A stretch of 64,000 nt of DNA from Solirubrobacterales bacterium (lineage in GTDB: Bacteria > Actinomycetota > Thermoleophilia > Solirubrobacterales > Solirubrobacteraceae). The notes beneath the pieces were generated by a model, which saw only the letters and a list, made by a program, of their open reading frames with translations, was not told the DNA's origin and searched no databases. Where the stretch lies: contig JAFAYV010000009.1 of assembly GCA_019240115.1 (NCBI GenBank), positions 1-64,000 on the forward strand, read 5' to 3'. The position numbers and the translations under genes are program-made. How positions within the stretch are numbered: position 1 is the first letter of the stretch; each line of letters opens with the position of its first letter. Below are positions 8,918 to 16,677 of the stretch, piece after piece.

Positions 8918-9831
8918 GCCATCAGCTCCTGCCAGCGCTCGGGGGACTCGTCGAAGGTCCGCAGGCGCGCGAGCGCCGCCTCGCCGATCTGGTCGCGGTA
9001 GTGGCACTCGTCGGGTGCCAGGTAGGTCTCGAAGTACTCGCGGATCCCCTCGTCGCCGGCGGCGGCCGCGATCCAGGCGGCGATGTGCTCGCGGTCGTAG
9101 GTGTAGTGCGGGTAGCACGAGGTCGGGTGTGCCCCGTAGGGGGCCTCGACGACCGCGTCGACGAGGAAATAGGGGATCGTCACCCCGGCGGCCGAGACCT
9201 CCTGCGAGCTCGCCAGCCGCTCGACGGTGACCACGACCCGCCGCGACGCGAACGCGAAGCGCTCGTCGAGCACGAGCGGGCGGCGCACGTGGACGTTGCC
9301 GTGCTGGTCGGCGAGCAGGCCGTGGATGAGGGCGACGTCGGGGGCGAGCGGGGGGACCGCGATCAGCCGCTGGCCGGTGAACGGGCAGGTGATCTCGGAG
9401 TACTCGGGGTGCAGATGCAGGACGTCGGAGCCGATGATCCCGCGCACCGGGATGAACGGCAGCCCGTACTCCGCCGCCCGCAGCTGCTGCAGAATCGTGT
9501 AGCAGCAGCTCTCGCGCAGCTGGACGGCGCCCTGCCCGGCGGCGCGCCGGTACGCCGGGGCGAGCCCGAAGTCCTGCTCGAACCCGACGTAGCTCTGCTC
9601 GACGACGCCGATCGCCTCGGCTCCGATCAGCTGGTCGACATCGATGCCGTGGGCGGAGCCGACGACGTGCAGGTCGCGGCGACCCTGTCGGATGAGCTCG
9701 CGCACGAGCGCCATCGGCTCGCGGTGCGACAGCCCGCCGCCGATCGCCACCACGTCGCCGTCGGCGACGAGGCCGGCGGCCTCGGGCAGTCCGCAGCGCT
9801 TGTCGTCGGCGGTCCGGCGGCGCACGGTCAT
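8914..9831 (-). CDS. CoA-transferase family I, alpha subunit
   Basis: Glutaconate-type CoA-transferase alpha subunit, 305 residues from ATG 9831, which overlaps the stop of the upstream SDR gene by 4 bp (ATGA). Visible features are GLVADGDVVAIGGGLSHREP near the N-terminus, VGSAHGIDVDQLIGAEAIG, PPLAPDVALIHGLLADQHGNV in the centre and a long C-terminal part (YDREHIAAWI). The chain of 4-bp overlaps from SDR through alpha and beta subunits to the acyl-CoA ligase indicates strict co-translation and shared function. The carboxylic substrate is not readable; acetoacetate or a larger beta-keto acid is suggested by the carboxylase at 10735-12291. Confidence 0.87.
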   Translation of the reverse strand: MTVRRRTADDKRCGLPEAAGLVADGDVVAIGGGLSHREPMALVRELIRQGRRDLHVVGSAHGIDVDQLIGAEAIGVVEQSYVGFEQDFGLAPAYRRAAGQGAVQLRESCCYTILQQLRAAEYGLPFIPVRGIIGSDVLHLHPEYSEITCPFTGQRLIAVPPLAPDVALIHGLLADQHGNVHVRRPLVLDERFAFASRRVVVTVERLASSQEVSAAGVTIPYFLVDAVVEAPYGAHPTSCYPHYTYDREHIAAWIAAAAGDEGIREYFETYLAPDECHYRDQIGEAALARLRTFDESPERWQELMA

Positions 9832-10616
9832 TGCGCGGTCATCCCTCCATCGACGGGGTGGACGGAGCCGGTCACGAACGCCGCCTCGTCGGAGAGCAGG
9901 AACAGGGCCGCGGCGGCGATGTCCTCGGGCTCGCCGAGGCGCCCGATCGGGTACTTCTCGATCGTCAGGTCCAGCCCGCGCTGCATGTCGCCCTCGCCGC
10001 GCTCGCGCAGCATCGGCTCCATCAACGGCGTGTACACGGTCCCCGGGCACAGGCAGTTGACGCGGATGCCCCTGGGCGCGAGGTCCACCGCCATCGACCG
10101 GGTCAGCGCCACGACCGCGCCCTTGGCCGCGCAGTAGGCGGCGAAGTTCCGGATCCCGACGAGCGCGGCCACCGACCCCTGGTTGAGGATCGCCCCGCCG
10201 CCGCCCGCCTCCAGGTGCGCGATGACCGCGCGCGAGCACAGGAACGTCCCCGTCACGTTGACCGCGAAGCAGCGCTCCCAGTCCTCGAGCGTGGCCCGGT
10301 CGACGGCGCCATCCGAGTTGACCCCGGCGTTGTTGTAGAGCAGGTGGATCGCCCCGAAGCGCTCGGCCGCCGCGTCGACCATCGCCGTCACGGACCCCTG
10401 ATCGGCGACGTCGACGGCCGCCGCGAGCGCGCGCTCGCTCCCGATCTCCCGGGCAACCTCCGCGGCCCGACCGGCGTCGAGGTCGGCGACGACGACGCGG
10501 GCACCGTGGGCGGCGAACAGCGTCGCGGAGGCCCGGCCGATGCCCCGTCCGGCGCCGGTGACGATCGCGACCTTGCCCTCGAGCCGGCCGCCGCCCTGGA
10601 CAGCGTCAACTGACAC
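9828..10616 (-). CDS. xecE: SDR similar to 2-(S)-hydroxypropyl-CoM dehydrogenase
   Basis: Short-chain dehydrogenase of 262 residues. The NAD site is TGAGRGIG (20-27); the catalytic residues are Ser148, Tyr161 and Lys165 (GSVAALVGI then AAYCAAKGA). The C-terminal half, with CPGTVYTPL, EKYPIGRLGEPEDIA and LLSDEAAFVTG ending in VDGGMTAQ, closely follows my memory of Xanthobacter S-HPCDH, which oxidises 2-(S)-hydroxypropyl-CoM to 2-ketopropyl-CoM. In that enzyme an Arg and a Lys hold the CoM sulfonate; here the Lys is kept (Lys221) but the Arg position appears to be Thr218, so the substrate may differ. First gene of the left-pointing operon, divergent from the 2-ketopropyl-CoM carboxylase gene 118 bp away. 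A generic alcohol dehydrogenase is the alternative. Confidence 0.78.
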   Translation of the reverse strand: MSVDAVQGGGRLEGKVAIVTGAGRGIGRASATLFAAHGARVVVADLDAGRAAEVAREIGSERALAAAVDVADQGSVTAMVDAAAERFGAIHLLYNNAGVNSDGAVDRATLEDWERCFAVNVTGTFLCSRAVIAHLEAGGGGAILNQGSVAALVGIRNFAAYCAAKGAVVALTRSMAVDLAPRGIRVNCLCPGTVYTPLMEPMLRERGEGDMQRGLDLTIEKYPIGRLGEPEDIAAAALFLLSDEAAFVTGSVHPVDGGMTAQ

Positions 10617-10734
10617 GGCGGCAAGCTAACCGCAGGGGAGCGCGCTTGTGACCTGCGCGCGGGGCCAAGGCGAGACGCCGATTTGTGCGCCGTCCGACAA
10701 TGACGCCCGCCGCCGCCGGGACTACCGTGCTCCC
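10617..10734. promoter_or_regulatory. Divergent intergenic region of the CoM operons
   Basis: These 118 bp separate the left-pointing eight-gene operon from the right-pointing 2-ketopropyl-CoM carboxylase gene, so promoters for both must lie here or nearby. I see no confident -35/-10 pair. The placement implies shared regulation of CoM synthesis, epoxide opening and carboxylation, possibly by the PucR-type protein encoded at 19519-21420. Confidence 0.4.
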
Positions 10735-12291
10735 ATGACCGATCACTATCTCGACAACGCGGAGTGGCAAGCGGCGATCGCCGACGCCCTCGAGCGTCCC
10801 GACTCCGAGCCGATGTTCAATCTCCGGGACGACGGCGACGTCGTCTACGACGCGATCTGGGTCGGCGGCGGGGCCGCCGGTCGCTTCGGGAGCGCGTACC
10901 TGCGCGCGATGGGCAAGCGCCCGCTGGTGATCGATCGCTGGCCGTTCTTGGGAGGCAGCTGCCCCCACCAGGCGTGCGTGCCCCATCACCTCTTCTCCGA
11001 GGCGGCGGCGCTGCTCGATCGGTCGCGCTGGTTCTCGGGGGAGCTGTTCTTCCCCGAGTTCGACGAGTCCAGGGCGAGCATCCTCGACCTCGTCAAGCTC
11101 TTCCGGGCCGGACGCGGCTCCGCCCACGCGTTCATGAACTGGCAGACTCAGTCTCAGCTTGAGGTTGAGTTCATCCTGAACGCCACCGCCGAGGTCGTCG
11201 ATCGCAACACCGTGCGCGCCGCCGGGCGGACGTTCACCGCGGAGAACCTCGTGCTCGGGATCGGCGCCTATCAGAAGCCGTTGACCTGCCCAGGCGCCGA
11301 GCTGCCCGGGGTCCTCGACTGGGCCACGCTCGTCGAGGACCTCGACGAGGAGCCGACGCGGTGCGTGATCATCGGCGGCGGCAAGGTCGCGGTCGAGTAC
11401 GGCTCGTTCTTCCAGGCCACCGGGTGCCACACGACGATCGTCTCCCGCTCGCCGATCCTGCGCACGCCGAGCCTGCACCACGTCGACGAGGGGATCCGCC
11501 GGTACCTGCTCGAGGGGATGCGTCTGCGCGGGATGACGCTGATGGAGGGCACGTCGCTGATCGCGGTCGAGGGCGACGATCGGGTGACCGGCGCCCGGGT
11601 TCGCGATCCGGACGGCCGTGAGATCACGCTCGAGTGCGATCTCGTGTTCAACGCGACGGGCGAGCGCGCCAACAGCGACGCTGTCGTCGCCGCGCTGGGC
11701 CTTCAGACCGGCTCGGCCGGCGAGATCCTCGTCGACTCGCGGATGCGCACCAACGTCGAGGGCGTGTACGCGGTCGGCGACCTCATCGGCCCGCCGATGG
11801 AGATGTTCAAGGCGCGCAAGTGCGGCATGGCCGCCGCGCGCAACATCGCCGGGGAGCCGTGGGAGTTTGACTTCTCCGAGTATCCGGACTTCCTGCATTC
11901 GACCTACGAGGTGACCTGGGTCGGCCTCAGCGAGGAGGAGGCGCGCGAGCGCTACGACGACGTGACCGTCATCCAGATGCCGCCGAAGGGCATCGAGCAC
12001 GAGATCCCGCTGCCGTGCGCGGAGGGGACGATGCTCTACGCCTTCGCCCGCCCCGAGCTGACCGGCCTGCTCAAGTGCGTCATCGACGGCGAGTCGCGTC
12101 GGGTGCTCGGCTTCCACCACATCGGCTACGGCGCCAAGGACGCCTTCCAGTACCTCGACTACCTGCTGCGGCGGCCCGAGGGCCTGACCATCGACGAGCT
12201 CGGCGAGATGAACGAGCTGTTCCTCAACCCCGAGCACTTCATCCAGCTGTCCCGGCTGCGCGCCGGACGGCGCGAGCTGGTCGACCTCTGA
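10735..12291 (+). CDS. xecC: 2-oxopropyl-CoM reductase, carboxylating (2-KPCC)
   Basis: NADPH-dependent FAD disulfide oxidoreductase that cleaves 2-ketopropyl-CoM and carboxylates the product to acetoacetate, releasing CoM. 518 residues, against 523 recalled for Xanthobacter. Motifs: FAD site VGGGAAGRFGSAYLRAMG (43-60); redox cysteines Cys76 and Cys81 in GGSCPHQACVPHH; second nucleotide site IIGGGKVAVEYG; FAD contact YAVGDLIGPPMEMFKARK; C-terminal interface HHIGYGAKDAFQYL and LFLNPEHFIQLSRLRAG. Decisively, the usual His-Glu dyad of the disulfide reductases is replaced by Phe496 and His501 (FLNPEH), matching the Phe501/His506 pair that defines 2-KPCC. ATG 10735 is chosen over an upstream ATG at 10648 because the conserved N-terminus begins there. 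The next gene is an alpha/beta hydrolase 11 bp on. Confidence 0.95.
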   Translation: MTDHYLDNAEWQAAIADALERPDSEPMFNLRDDGDVVYDAIWVGGGAAGRFGSAYLRAMGKRPLVIDRWPFLGGSCPHQACVPHHLFSEAAALLDRSRWFSGELFFPEFDESRASILDLVKLFRAGRGSAHAFMNWQTQSQLEVEFILNATAEVVDRNTVRAAGRTFTAENLVLGIGAYQKPLTCPGAELPGVLDWATLVEDLDEEPTRCVIIGGGKVAVEYGSFFQATGCHTTIVSRSPILRTPSLHHVDEGIRRYLLEGMRLRGMTLMEGTSLIAVEGDDRVTGARVRDPDGREITLECDLVFNATGERANSDAVVAALGLQTGSAGEILVDSRMRTNVEGVYAVGDLIGPPMEMFKARKCGMAAARNIAGEPWEFDFSEYPDFLHSTYEVTWVGLSEEEARERYDDVTVIQMPPKGIEHEIPLPCAEGTMLYAFARPELTGLLKCVIDGESRRVLGFHHIGYGAKDAFQYLDYLLRRPEGLTIDELGEMNELFLNPEHFIQLSRLRAGRRELVDL

Positions 12292-12302
12292 GCCGGGGCC
12301 GG

Positions 12303-13157
12303 CTGGGACGGGAGGACGTCGAGTTTGCGTCGCGCGGCGCGACGCTGCGCGGCTGGCTGTACCGGCCGGCTGCGGGCGGCGCCGCGCCGGCGGTCGTGCT
12401 CGCGCATGGTCTCAGCGCGGTGCGCGAGATGTTCCTCGACGAGTACGCGCGGGCGTTCGCCGACGCGGGCTTCGCGGCGCTCGCCTACGACCACTTCGGG
12501 TTCGGGGCCTCGGACGGCGAGCCGCGCCAGTGGCCCGAACCGGGCCTGCAGCTGCAGGGTTACCGCGACGCGATCGCGTGGCTCGCCGACCGGCCGGGGA
12601 TCGAGCCCGGCCGGATCGGCGTCTGGGGGTCGAGCTGGTCGGGAGGACAGGCGATCGTCCTCGCCGCCCAAGCGGTGCCGATCCGCTGCGCGGTCGCCCA
12701 GGTGCCGACGTTCGGCGCCGGAGCGCCGGCGCGCTCGCGGGCGACGATCGCGACGATGGAGCGCGCGGTCGCCGAGGGTCGCACCGCGGACACGATCCCC
12801 GTCGTTCGCGACAGCGCCGAGGGCCTCGGGCTCCTGTTCAACGACCAGGCGGCCGCGTGGTTTGCCCGCGTCAGCGCGCAGCGCGCCCCGAGCTGGCGCA
12901 ACGAGGTCGGGATCGGCGCGCTGCTCGAGCCGTTCGCCCCGATCGATCATCTGCCCGACGCGCGGGTTCCGCTGCTGTTGATCGTCGCGTCAGACGACCG
13001 GCTGACGCCGCCGGCGCAGGGCGTCGCGGTCGCGCGGACCGTGGCGGGGGTCGAGGTGGTGCAGCTCGCCGGCGACCACTTCGCGGCCTACGAGGCCGGC
13101 TTCGCGGCGAGCTCCGGGGCGGCGGTCGACTTCTTCCGCCGCCACCTCGCGGGCTGA
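12303..13157 (+). CDS. Alpha/beta hydrolase (start uncertain)
   Basis: Serine hydrolase of about 284 residues. Features in order: VEFASRGATLRGWLYRP at the N-terminus, LAHGLSAVREMFLDEYA (oxyanion region), YDHFGFGASDG, the nucleophile elbow GVWGSSWSGGQ, and a C-terminal VPLLLIVASDDRLTPP with a late catalytic His (LAGDHFAAYE). It starts within a few bases of the 2-KPCC stop. No ATG, GTG or TTG lies in frame between that stop and the conserved N-terminus; CTG at 12303 is the nearest candidate, so either a rare CTG start or a sequence error is involved. The last codons (HLAG-stop) seed a downstream tandem repeat. The substrate is unknown; a role in releasing or trimming an ester or lactone in the pathway is inference. 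Confidence 0.72.
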   Translation: MGREDVEFASRGATLRGWLYRPAAGGAAPAVVLAHGLSAVREMFLDEYARAFADAGFAALAYDHFGFGASDGEPRQWPEPGLQLQGYRDAIAWLADRPGIEPGRIGVWGSSWSGGQAIVLAAQAVPIRCAVAQVPTFGAGAPARSRATIATMERAVAEGRTADTIPVVRDSAEGLGLLFNDQAAAWFARVSAQRAPSWRNEVGIGALLEPFAPIDHLPDARVPLLLIVASDDRLTPPAQGVAVARTVAGVEVVQLAGDHFAAYEAGFAASSGAAVDFFRRHLAG

Positions 13158-13228
13158 TCGCCCCCACCTCGCGGGCTGGTCACGCCACCTTGCGGGCTGG
13201 TCGCCGCCACCTCGCGGGCTGATCGCCG
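13139..13228. repeat. Tandem array of ~22 bp seeded by the hydrolase stop codon
   Basis: Four imperfect copies of a 21-22 bp unit (core CCACCTCGCGGGCTGATCG). The first copy is the end of the hydrolase gene (codons His-Leu-Ala-Gly and TGA), the other three fill the gap to the converging dioxygenase gene. Two copies carry TGG in place of TGA. Confidence 0.9.
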
Positions 13229-13241
13229 ACGCCCGCCGGGC

Positions 13242-14165
13242 TCAGTGGGTGCGGCCGCGGTCGACGATCTCGCCGTCGGGCTCGCCGTCGGGGTCGCCGG
13301 GAGCGAGCACGAGCTCGAGCTCAAGCGACACCCACGGCTCCTGGACGCCCGCCGGACGATCGGGATCGTCGGCGGCTCGCGGCTGAAACGTCCGCACGAG
13401 CCCGGGCTTGACCGCGAACACGGTGTCGCGCTCGAGGTAGTCGCTGTCGGCGTCGAAGATGTGCGTGGTCAGGTTGCGATGGCCCGGGGCGCGCGCGACG
13501 ATGTGGATGTGCGCCGGGCGCCACGGATGCCGGCCGGTGGCCTGCAGCATGCGTCCGACCGGCCCGTCATCGGGGATCGGGTAGGGGACCGGGCGGACCG
13601 CCCGGAACGCGAAGCGCCCGTCGGCGTCAGTGGCAAAGCGCCCGCGGAGGTGGTCGTCGGGCGCGTCGGGGTCCTGCACCGCGTAGAGGCGGTTGTCGCC
13701 GTTCTGCCACACGTCGAGCTCGGCGCCGGCGATCGGCGCGCCGTCGAGGCTCAGCACCCGGCCGTGCACCCAGGCCGGCGTGCCCGCGGCCTGTTCGGCG
13801 ATGCTCTCGCCGGACTCGCGCAGCGGCGAGTTCGCGACGTAGAACGGGCCCAGCACCGTCGATTCGGTGGCGTTCGAGGGGACCGGATGGGCGAGCGCGT
13901 CGACGAGCATCGAGACGCCGAGGCTGTCGGACCAGAGGATGAACTCCTGGCGCCGATCGTCGGTGATGTGCCCGGTGGCGGTGAGCGCCTCGATGGCGCC
14001 CGACCACTCGGCCTCGGTCAGCTCGACGTCGCGGACGAACGCATGCAGGTGGGAGACGAGCGAGTGCATGATCTCGCGCAGCCGGTCCTGGGGCGCGTCG
14101 TCGAAGCTGGCCAGGACCTGGGCGGTGATCTGCTCGGGCGTCACATTCTCGGGCACGGATCGCAT
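13242..14165 (-). CDS. Intradiol ring-cleavage dioxygenase (catechol/hydroxyquinol 1,2-dioxygenase family)
   Basis: Non-heme Fe(III) dioxygenase cleaving a vicinal aromatic diol between its hydroxyls. 307 residues from ATG 14165, preceded by tandem repeats. The N-terminal helical linker domain (LREIMHSLVSHLHAFVRDVELTEAEW) is characteristic of catechol and hydroxyquinol 1,2-dioxygenases. Then VLGPFYV and the beta-sandwich VHGRVLSLDGAPIAGAELDVWQ follow. Iron ligands appear as Tyr in NRLYAVQD, Tyr in PVPYPIP and two His in RPAHIHIVA. It lies between the CoM operons; whether it belongs to the same pathway or is a neighbour is unclear. Hydroxyquinol is somewhat favoured by the DVWQNGDNRLYAVQ pattern, but this is a weak call. 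Confidence 0.88.
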   Translation of the reverse strand: MRSVPENVTPEQITAQVLASFDDAPQDRLREIMHSLVSHLHAFVRDVELTEAEWSGAIEALTATGHITDDRRQEFILWSDSLGVSMLVDALAHPVPSNATESTVLGPFYVANSPLRESGESIAEQAAGTPAWVHGRVLSLDGAPIAGAELDVWQNGDNRLYAVQDPDAPDDHLRGRFATDADGRFAFRAVRPVPYPIPDDGPVGRMLQATGRHPWRPAHIHIVARAPGHRNLTTHIFDADSDYLERDTVFAVKPGLVRTFQPRAADDPDRPAGVQEPWVSLELELVLAPGDPDGEPDGEIVDRGRTH

Positions 14166-14169
14166 TATC

Positions 14170-14220
14170 GCCGCGCGCCCACGCGGGAACCGCCGCGCGC
14201 CCACGCGGGAACCGTCGCGC
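14170..14220. repeat. 22-bp direct repeat between two left-pointing genes
   Basis: Two perfect 22-bp copies (14170-14191 and 14192-14213, core CGCGCGCCCACGCGGGAACC) plus the first bases of a third. They fill the entire gap between the E2 stop and the dioxygenase start. Confidence 0.85.
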
Positions 14221-15566
14221 TAGCCGAGGAGGAGGCGCGTCGGGCGTTGCAGGCCGTCGCGGATCGCGGCCAGGAACTGCGCGGCGTCCGCGCCGTAGAG
14301 GATGCGATGGTCACAGGAGAGCGTCATCTCCATTCGCGGGCGGATCGCCGGCGCGCCCTCGTGGGCGACGACGCGGTCGCCGACGGCTCCGACGGCGAGG
14401 ATCGCCGCCTGCGGCGCGTTGACGATCGCCACGAAGCGATCGATGCCGAACATCCCGAGGTTCGAGACGGTGAACGTCGCGCCGTCGAGCTCGGCCGGGG
14501 TCAGCCTGCCGTCGCGCGCCCGCCGCGCGAGCTCGCGCGTGCGCCGTGCGATCTCCCCGAGCGAGAGCCGGTCGGCGTCGCGGACCGCCGGCACGAGCAG
14601 GCTCTCCTGCGCGGCGACCGCGAGCCCGACGCTGACGGGGTCGTGCAGCTGCCAGGCGCCGTCGCGATAGCTGCCGTTGGCGCGCGGCGTCCTGCGCAGG
14701 GCGAGCGCTGAGGCCTTGACCACGAAGTCGGTGACGCTCGGGATCGGCTGCTCGTCGGCTTCGGCGCGCATCCGCGCCCGGAGCTCGAGCAGCGCGGCCA
14801 TGTCGACCTCGACGGTCAGCGAGAAGTCGGGCACGACCTCGTGGGACTCCGACATCCGCCGCGCGATGACCTGCTGGACGCGCGTCAGCTTCTGCACCTC
14901 GCCGCCGTCACCGACGCGGTCGGCGGGGGGCTCCGGGGCGGACGGCTCACGGGCGGCGGACGCCTCGGGGGCGGCGGACGGCTCGGGGGCGGCGGCCTGG
15001 GCGGCCTGCACGTCGCGCTTGACGATCCGCCCGCGCGGGCCGGTGCCCCGCAGCGTGCCGAGGTCGACGCCCGCCTGCGCGGCGAGCCGACGGGCGACGG
15101 GAGAGGCGATGATGCGCTCGCGCGTGCCCGCTCCGTTGGAACCGGAGGCCGTCGCCGGCTCGGAAGTCGACTTCGGATCCGGATCGGCCGAGCCGCCCTC
15201 GGTCGTGGCGCCCTCGGCGACCTGCACCGGCTTCTCGCCGCCGCCTCCGTCGCTTGCCGAGCCTCGGTCGCTTGCCGAGCCTCGGTCGCTTGCCGAGCCT
15301 CCGTCGCTCGCCGAGCCCGCGTCGGAGCCCGAGGCGTCGCCGTGCAGCGTCGCCAGTTGGGCTCCGACATCGGCCGTCTCTCCCTCCTGCACCTCGATGC
15401 GCAGCACGCCGGCGGCCGGTGCCTCGTAGACCATCGTGGCCTTGTCGGTCTCGATCTCGACCAGGGGCGCGCCCGACTCCACGGACTCGCCGTCGGAGAC
15501 CAGCCAGGAGACGATCACCCCGGACTCCATCGAGTCCGAGAGGCGCGGCATGTTGACCGCCGGCAT
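14220..15566 (-). CDS. 2-oxoacid dehydrogenase E2 (dihydrolipoyl acyltransferase)
   Basis: Acyltransferase core of a pyruvate/acetoin/2-oxoacid dehydrogenase complex, 448 residues. One N-terminal lipoyl domain (1-80) has the lipoyl lysine in ETDKATM. A flexible linker (about 80-145) contains an 18-bp-period repeat encoding SASDRG units. The E3/E1-binding domain follows (ASPVARRLAAQAGVDLGTLRGTGPRGRI, about 150-180). The catalytic domain ends with the active-site histidine in SCDHRILYGADAAQ. In most E2 proteins the motif is HxxxDG; here the Asp is Tyr, although the His remains. Start ATG 15566 has a GGAGGG site. It is the last gene of the operon E1alpha, E1beta, CoM transferase, E2; no E3 gene is present nearby. 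Confidence 0.92.
   Translation of the reverse strand: MPAVNMPRLSDSMESGVIVSWLVSDGESVESGAPLVEIETDKATMVYEAPAAGVLRIEVQEGETADVGAQLATLHGDASGSDAGSASDGGSASDRGSASDRGSASDGGGGEKPVQVAEGATTEGGSADPDPKSTSEPATASGSNGAGTRERIIASPVARRLAAQAGVDLGTLRGTGPRGRIVKRDVQAAQAAAPEPSAAPEASAAREPSAPEPPADRVGDGGEVQKLTRVQQVIARRMSESHEVVPDFSLTVEVDMAALLELRARMRAEADEQPIPSVTDFVVKASALALRRTPRANGSYRDGAWQLHDPVSVGLAVAAQESLLVPAVRDADRLSLGEIARRTRELARRARDGRLTPAELDGATFTVSNLGMFGIDRFVAIVNAPQAAILAVGAVGDRVVAHEGAPAIRPRMEMTLSCDHRILYGADAAQFLAAIRDGLQRPTRLLLG
15250..15321 (-). repeat. In-frame 18-bp repeat in the E2 linker
   Basis: Four tandem 18-bp units (starts at 15250, 15268, 15286, 15304) encode Ser/Ala/Asp/Gly hexapeptides between the lipoyl and E3-binding domains. 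Such a linker is normally flexible, so length variation should be tolerated. Confidence 0.85.
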
Positions 15567-15576
15567 CGGCCCTCCG

Positions 15577-16656
15577 TCAGGCGGCGCCGACCGGCTCGGG
15601 CGCGGAGCTGCCGCTGATCTCCTTGACCACTTGGTCGCGGCCGTCGCACATGGCCTTCAGCTTCGCGTAGGCCATCGTGCGGCTGAAGTAGCCGAGGCCG
15701 CAGTCGGTCATCACGATCATCCGCTCGGCCGGGACGACGTCGATCGCCTTGTGGATGCGATCGGCGACGACCTCGGGGCTCTCGACCTGGGTGTCCTTGG
15801 AGTCGATCACGCCGATCCCCAGCACCTTGTCGGTCGGGAACTCGCGAAACGCGCCTATCTCGGCGAAGTCGCGGTGGGTGAACTCGAGGTGGATGACGTC
15901 GGCGGAGCTCTGGTGAAACAGCGGCATCATGTCGACCGCCTTGTTCTCCCAGACGTCGATCTGACCGTCGACGCTGCCGTAGCAGACGTGCCAGATCTTC
16001 GTCATCGTGATGCCCTCGAACATCGCGTTCTGGACGTCGATCTGCCACGTGTCCTGGGTGTAGGGCGGCAGCACGTCGATCAGCTGCACGGCCTCCAGGC
16101 CCATGTCCTGCAGGTAACGCAGCTCCTGGTTGAGCGCCTTGGCGATGTCGGTCGCCATCGCGACCTGGTCGCCGCCGTAGTGCTCGTCGTGCACGATCAC
16201 GCTCTGCTGGGCGGGGCCGAGCAGGCTGAACTTGAACGGCTTCTCGGTCGCGTTCTGCAGCGCGTAGACGACGCCCTCGAACATCGGGCGGACCCAGTGG
16301 ATCGGGCCCGAGACGACCGGCTTGTAGAACGGCCGGTACTTCTGACCGTCGCCGGGAGGACCGTAGAGCTCGAAGCCGCCGAGGTTCTCGGGCACGAAGT
16401 GGAAGATCGGCTCGAGCTGGAACCCCGGCGCCTCCCACTCGTAGTACTGGTGGCCGTCGGTGAGGATGTCCAGGCCGGCCTTCTCCTGCTCGTAGCAGCA
16501 GAGCTTGATCGCGTCCTCGTAGGTGACGCGGAGATCGTGGCTGCGGTAGACGGGCTCGTTCAGCGTCCCGAACACGCGGCCGCGGAGCCACTGGGGTCTG
16601 GGCAGCGCCCCGACGGTCGACGTGGGCAGCAGAACTTCTTCACCGCGTATCTGCAT
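15577..16656 (-). CDS. xecA: Epoxyalkane:coenzyme M transferase (EaCoMT) candidate
   Basis: Zinc-dependent thiol alkyltransferase of the MetE C-terminal family, 359 residues. The N-terminus LLPTSTVGALPRPQWLRGR resembles EaCoMT, as do YEDAIKLC, GLDILTDGHQYYEW and AVQLIDVLPPYTQ. Zinc ligands are visible: His223 and Cys225 in WHVCYG, Glu258 in HLEFTHRD and Cys319 in TDCGLGY. It would attack an epoxide with CoM thiolate to give a 2-hydroxyalkyl-CoM thioether, the first step after alkene epoxidation. ATG 16656 has an AAGGAGGAG site 6 bp upstream. It sits between E1beta (21-bp gap) and E2 (10-bp gap) of a 2-oxoacid dehydrogenase operon, an unusual arrangement. A methionine-synthase-like methyltransferase is the main alternative; the 2-KPCC and HPCDH genes nearby argue against that. 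Confidence 0.83.
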   Translation of the reverse strand: MQIRGEEVLLPTSTVGALPRPQWLRGRVFGTLNEPVYRSHDLRVTYEDAIKLCCYEQEKAGLDILTDGHQYYEWEAPGFQLEPIFHFVPENLGGFELYGPPGDGQKYRPFYKPVVSGPIHWVRPMFEGVVYALQNATEKPFKFSLLGPAQQSVIVHDEHYGGDQVAMATDIAKALNQELRYLQDMGLEAVQLIDVLPPYTQDTWQIDVQNAMFEGITMTKIWHVCYGSVDGQIDVWENKAVDMMPLFHQSSADVIHLEFTHRDFAEIGAFREFPTDKVLGIGVIDSKDTQVESPEVVADRIHKAIDVVPAERMIVMTDCGLGYFSRTMAYAKLKAMCDGRDQVVKEISGSSAPEPVGAA

Positions 16657-16677
16657 GTGTCTCTCCTCCTTCTCGGG

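Noticed and set aside
10606-12237. 543-codon minus-strand frame opposite 2-KPCC
   Set aside because: No recognisable motif; the plus strand encodes a fully conserved 2-KPCC.
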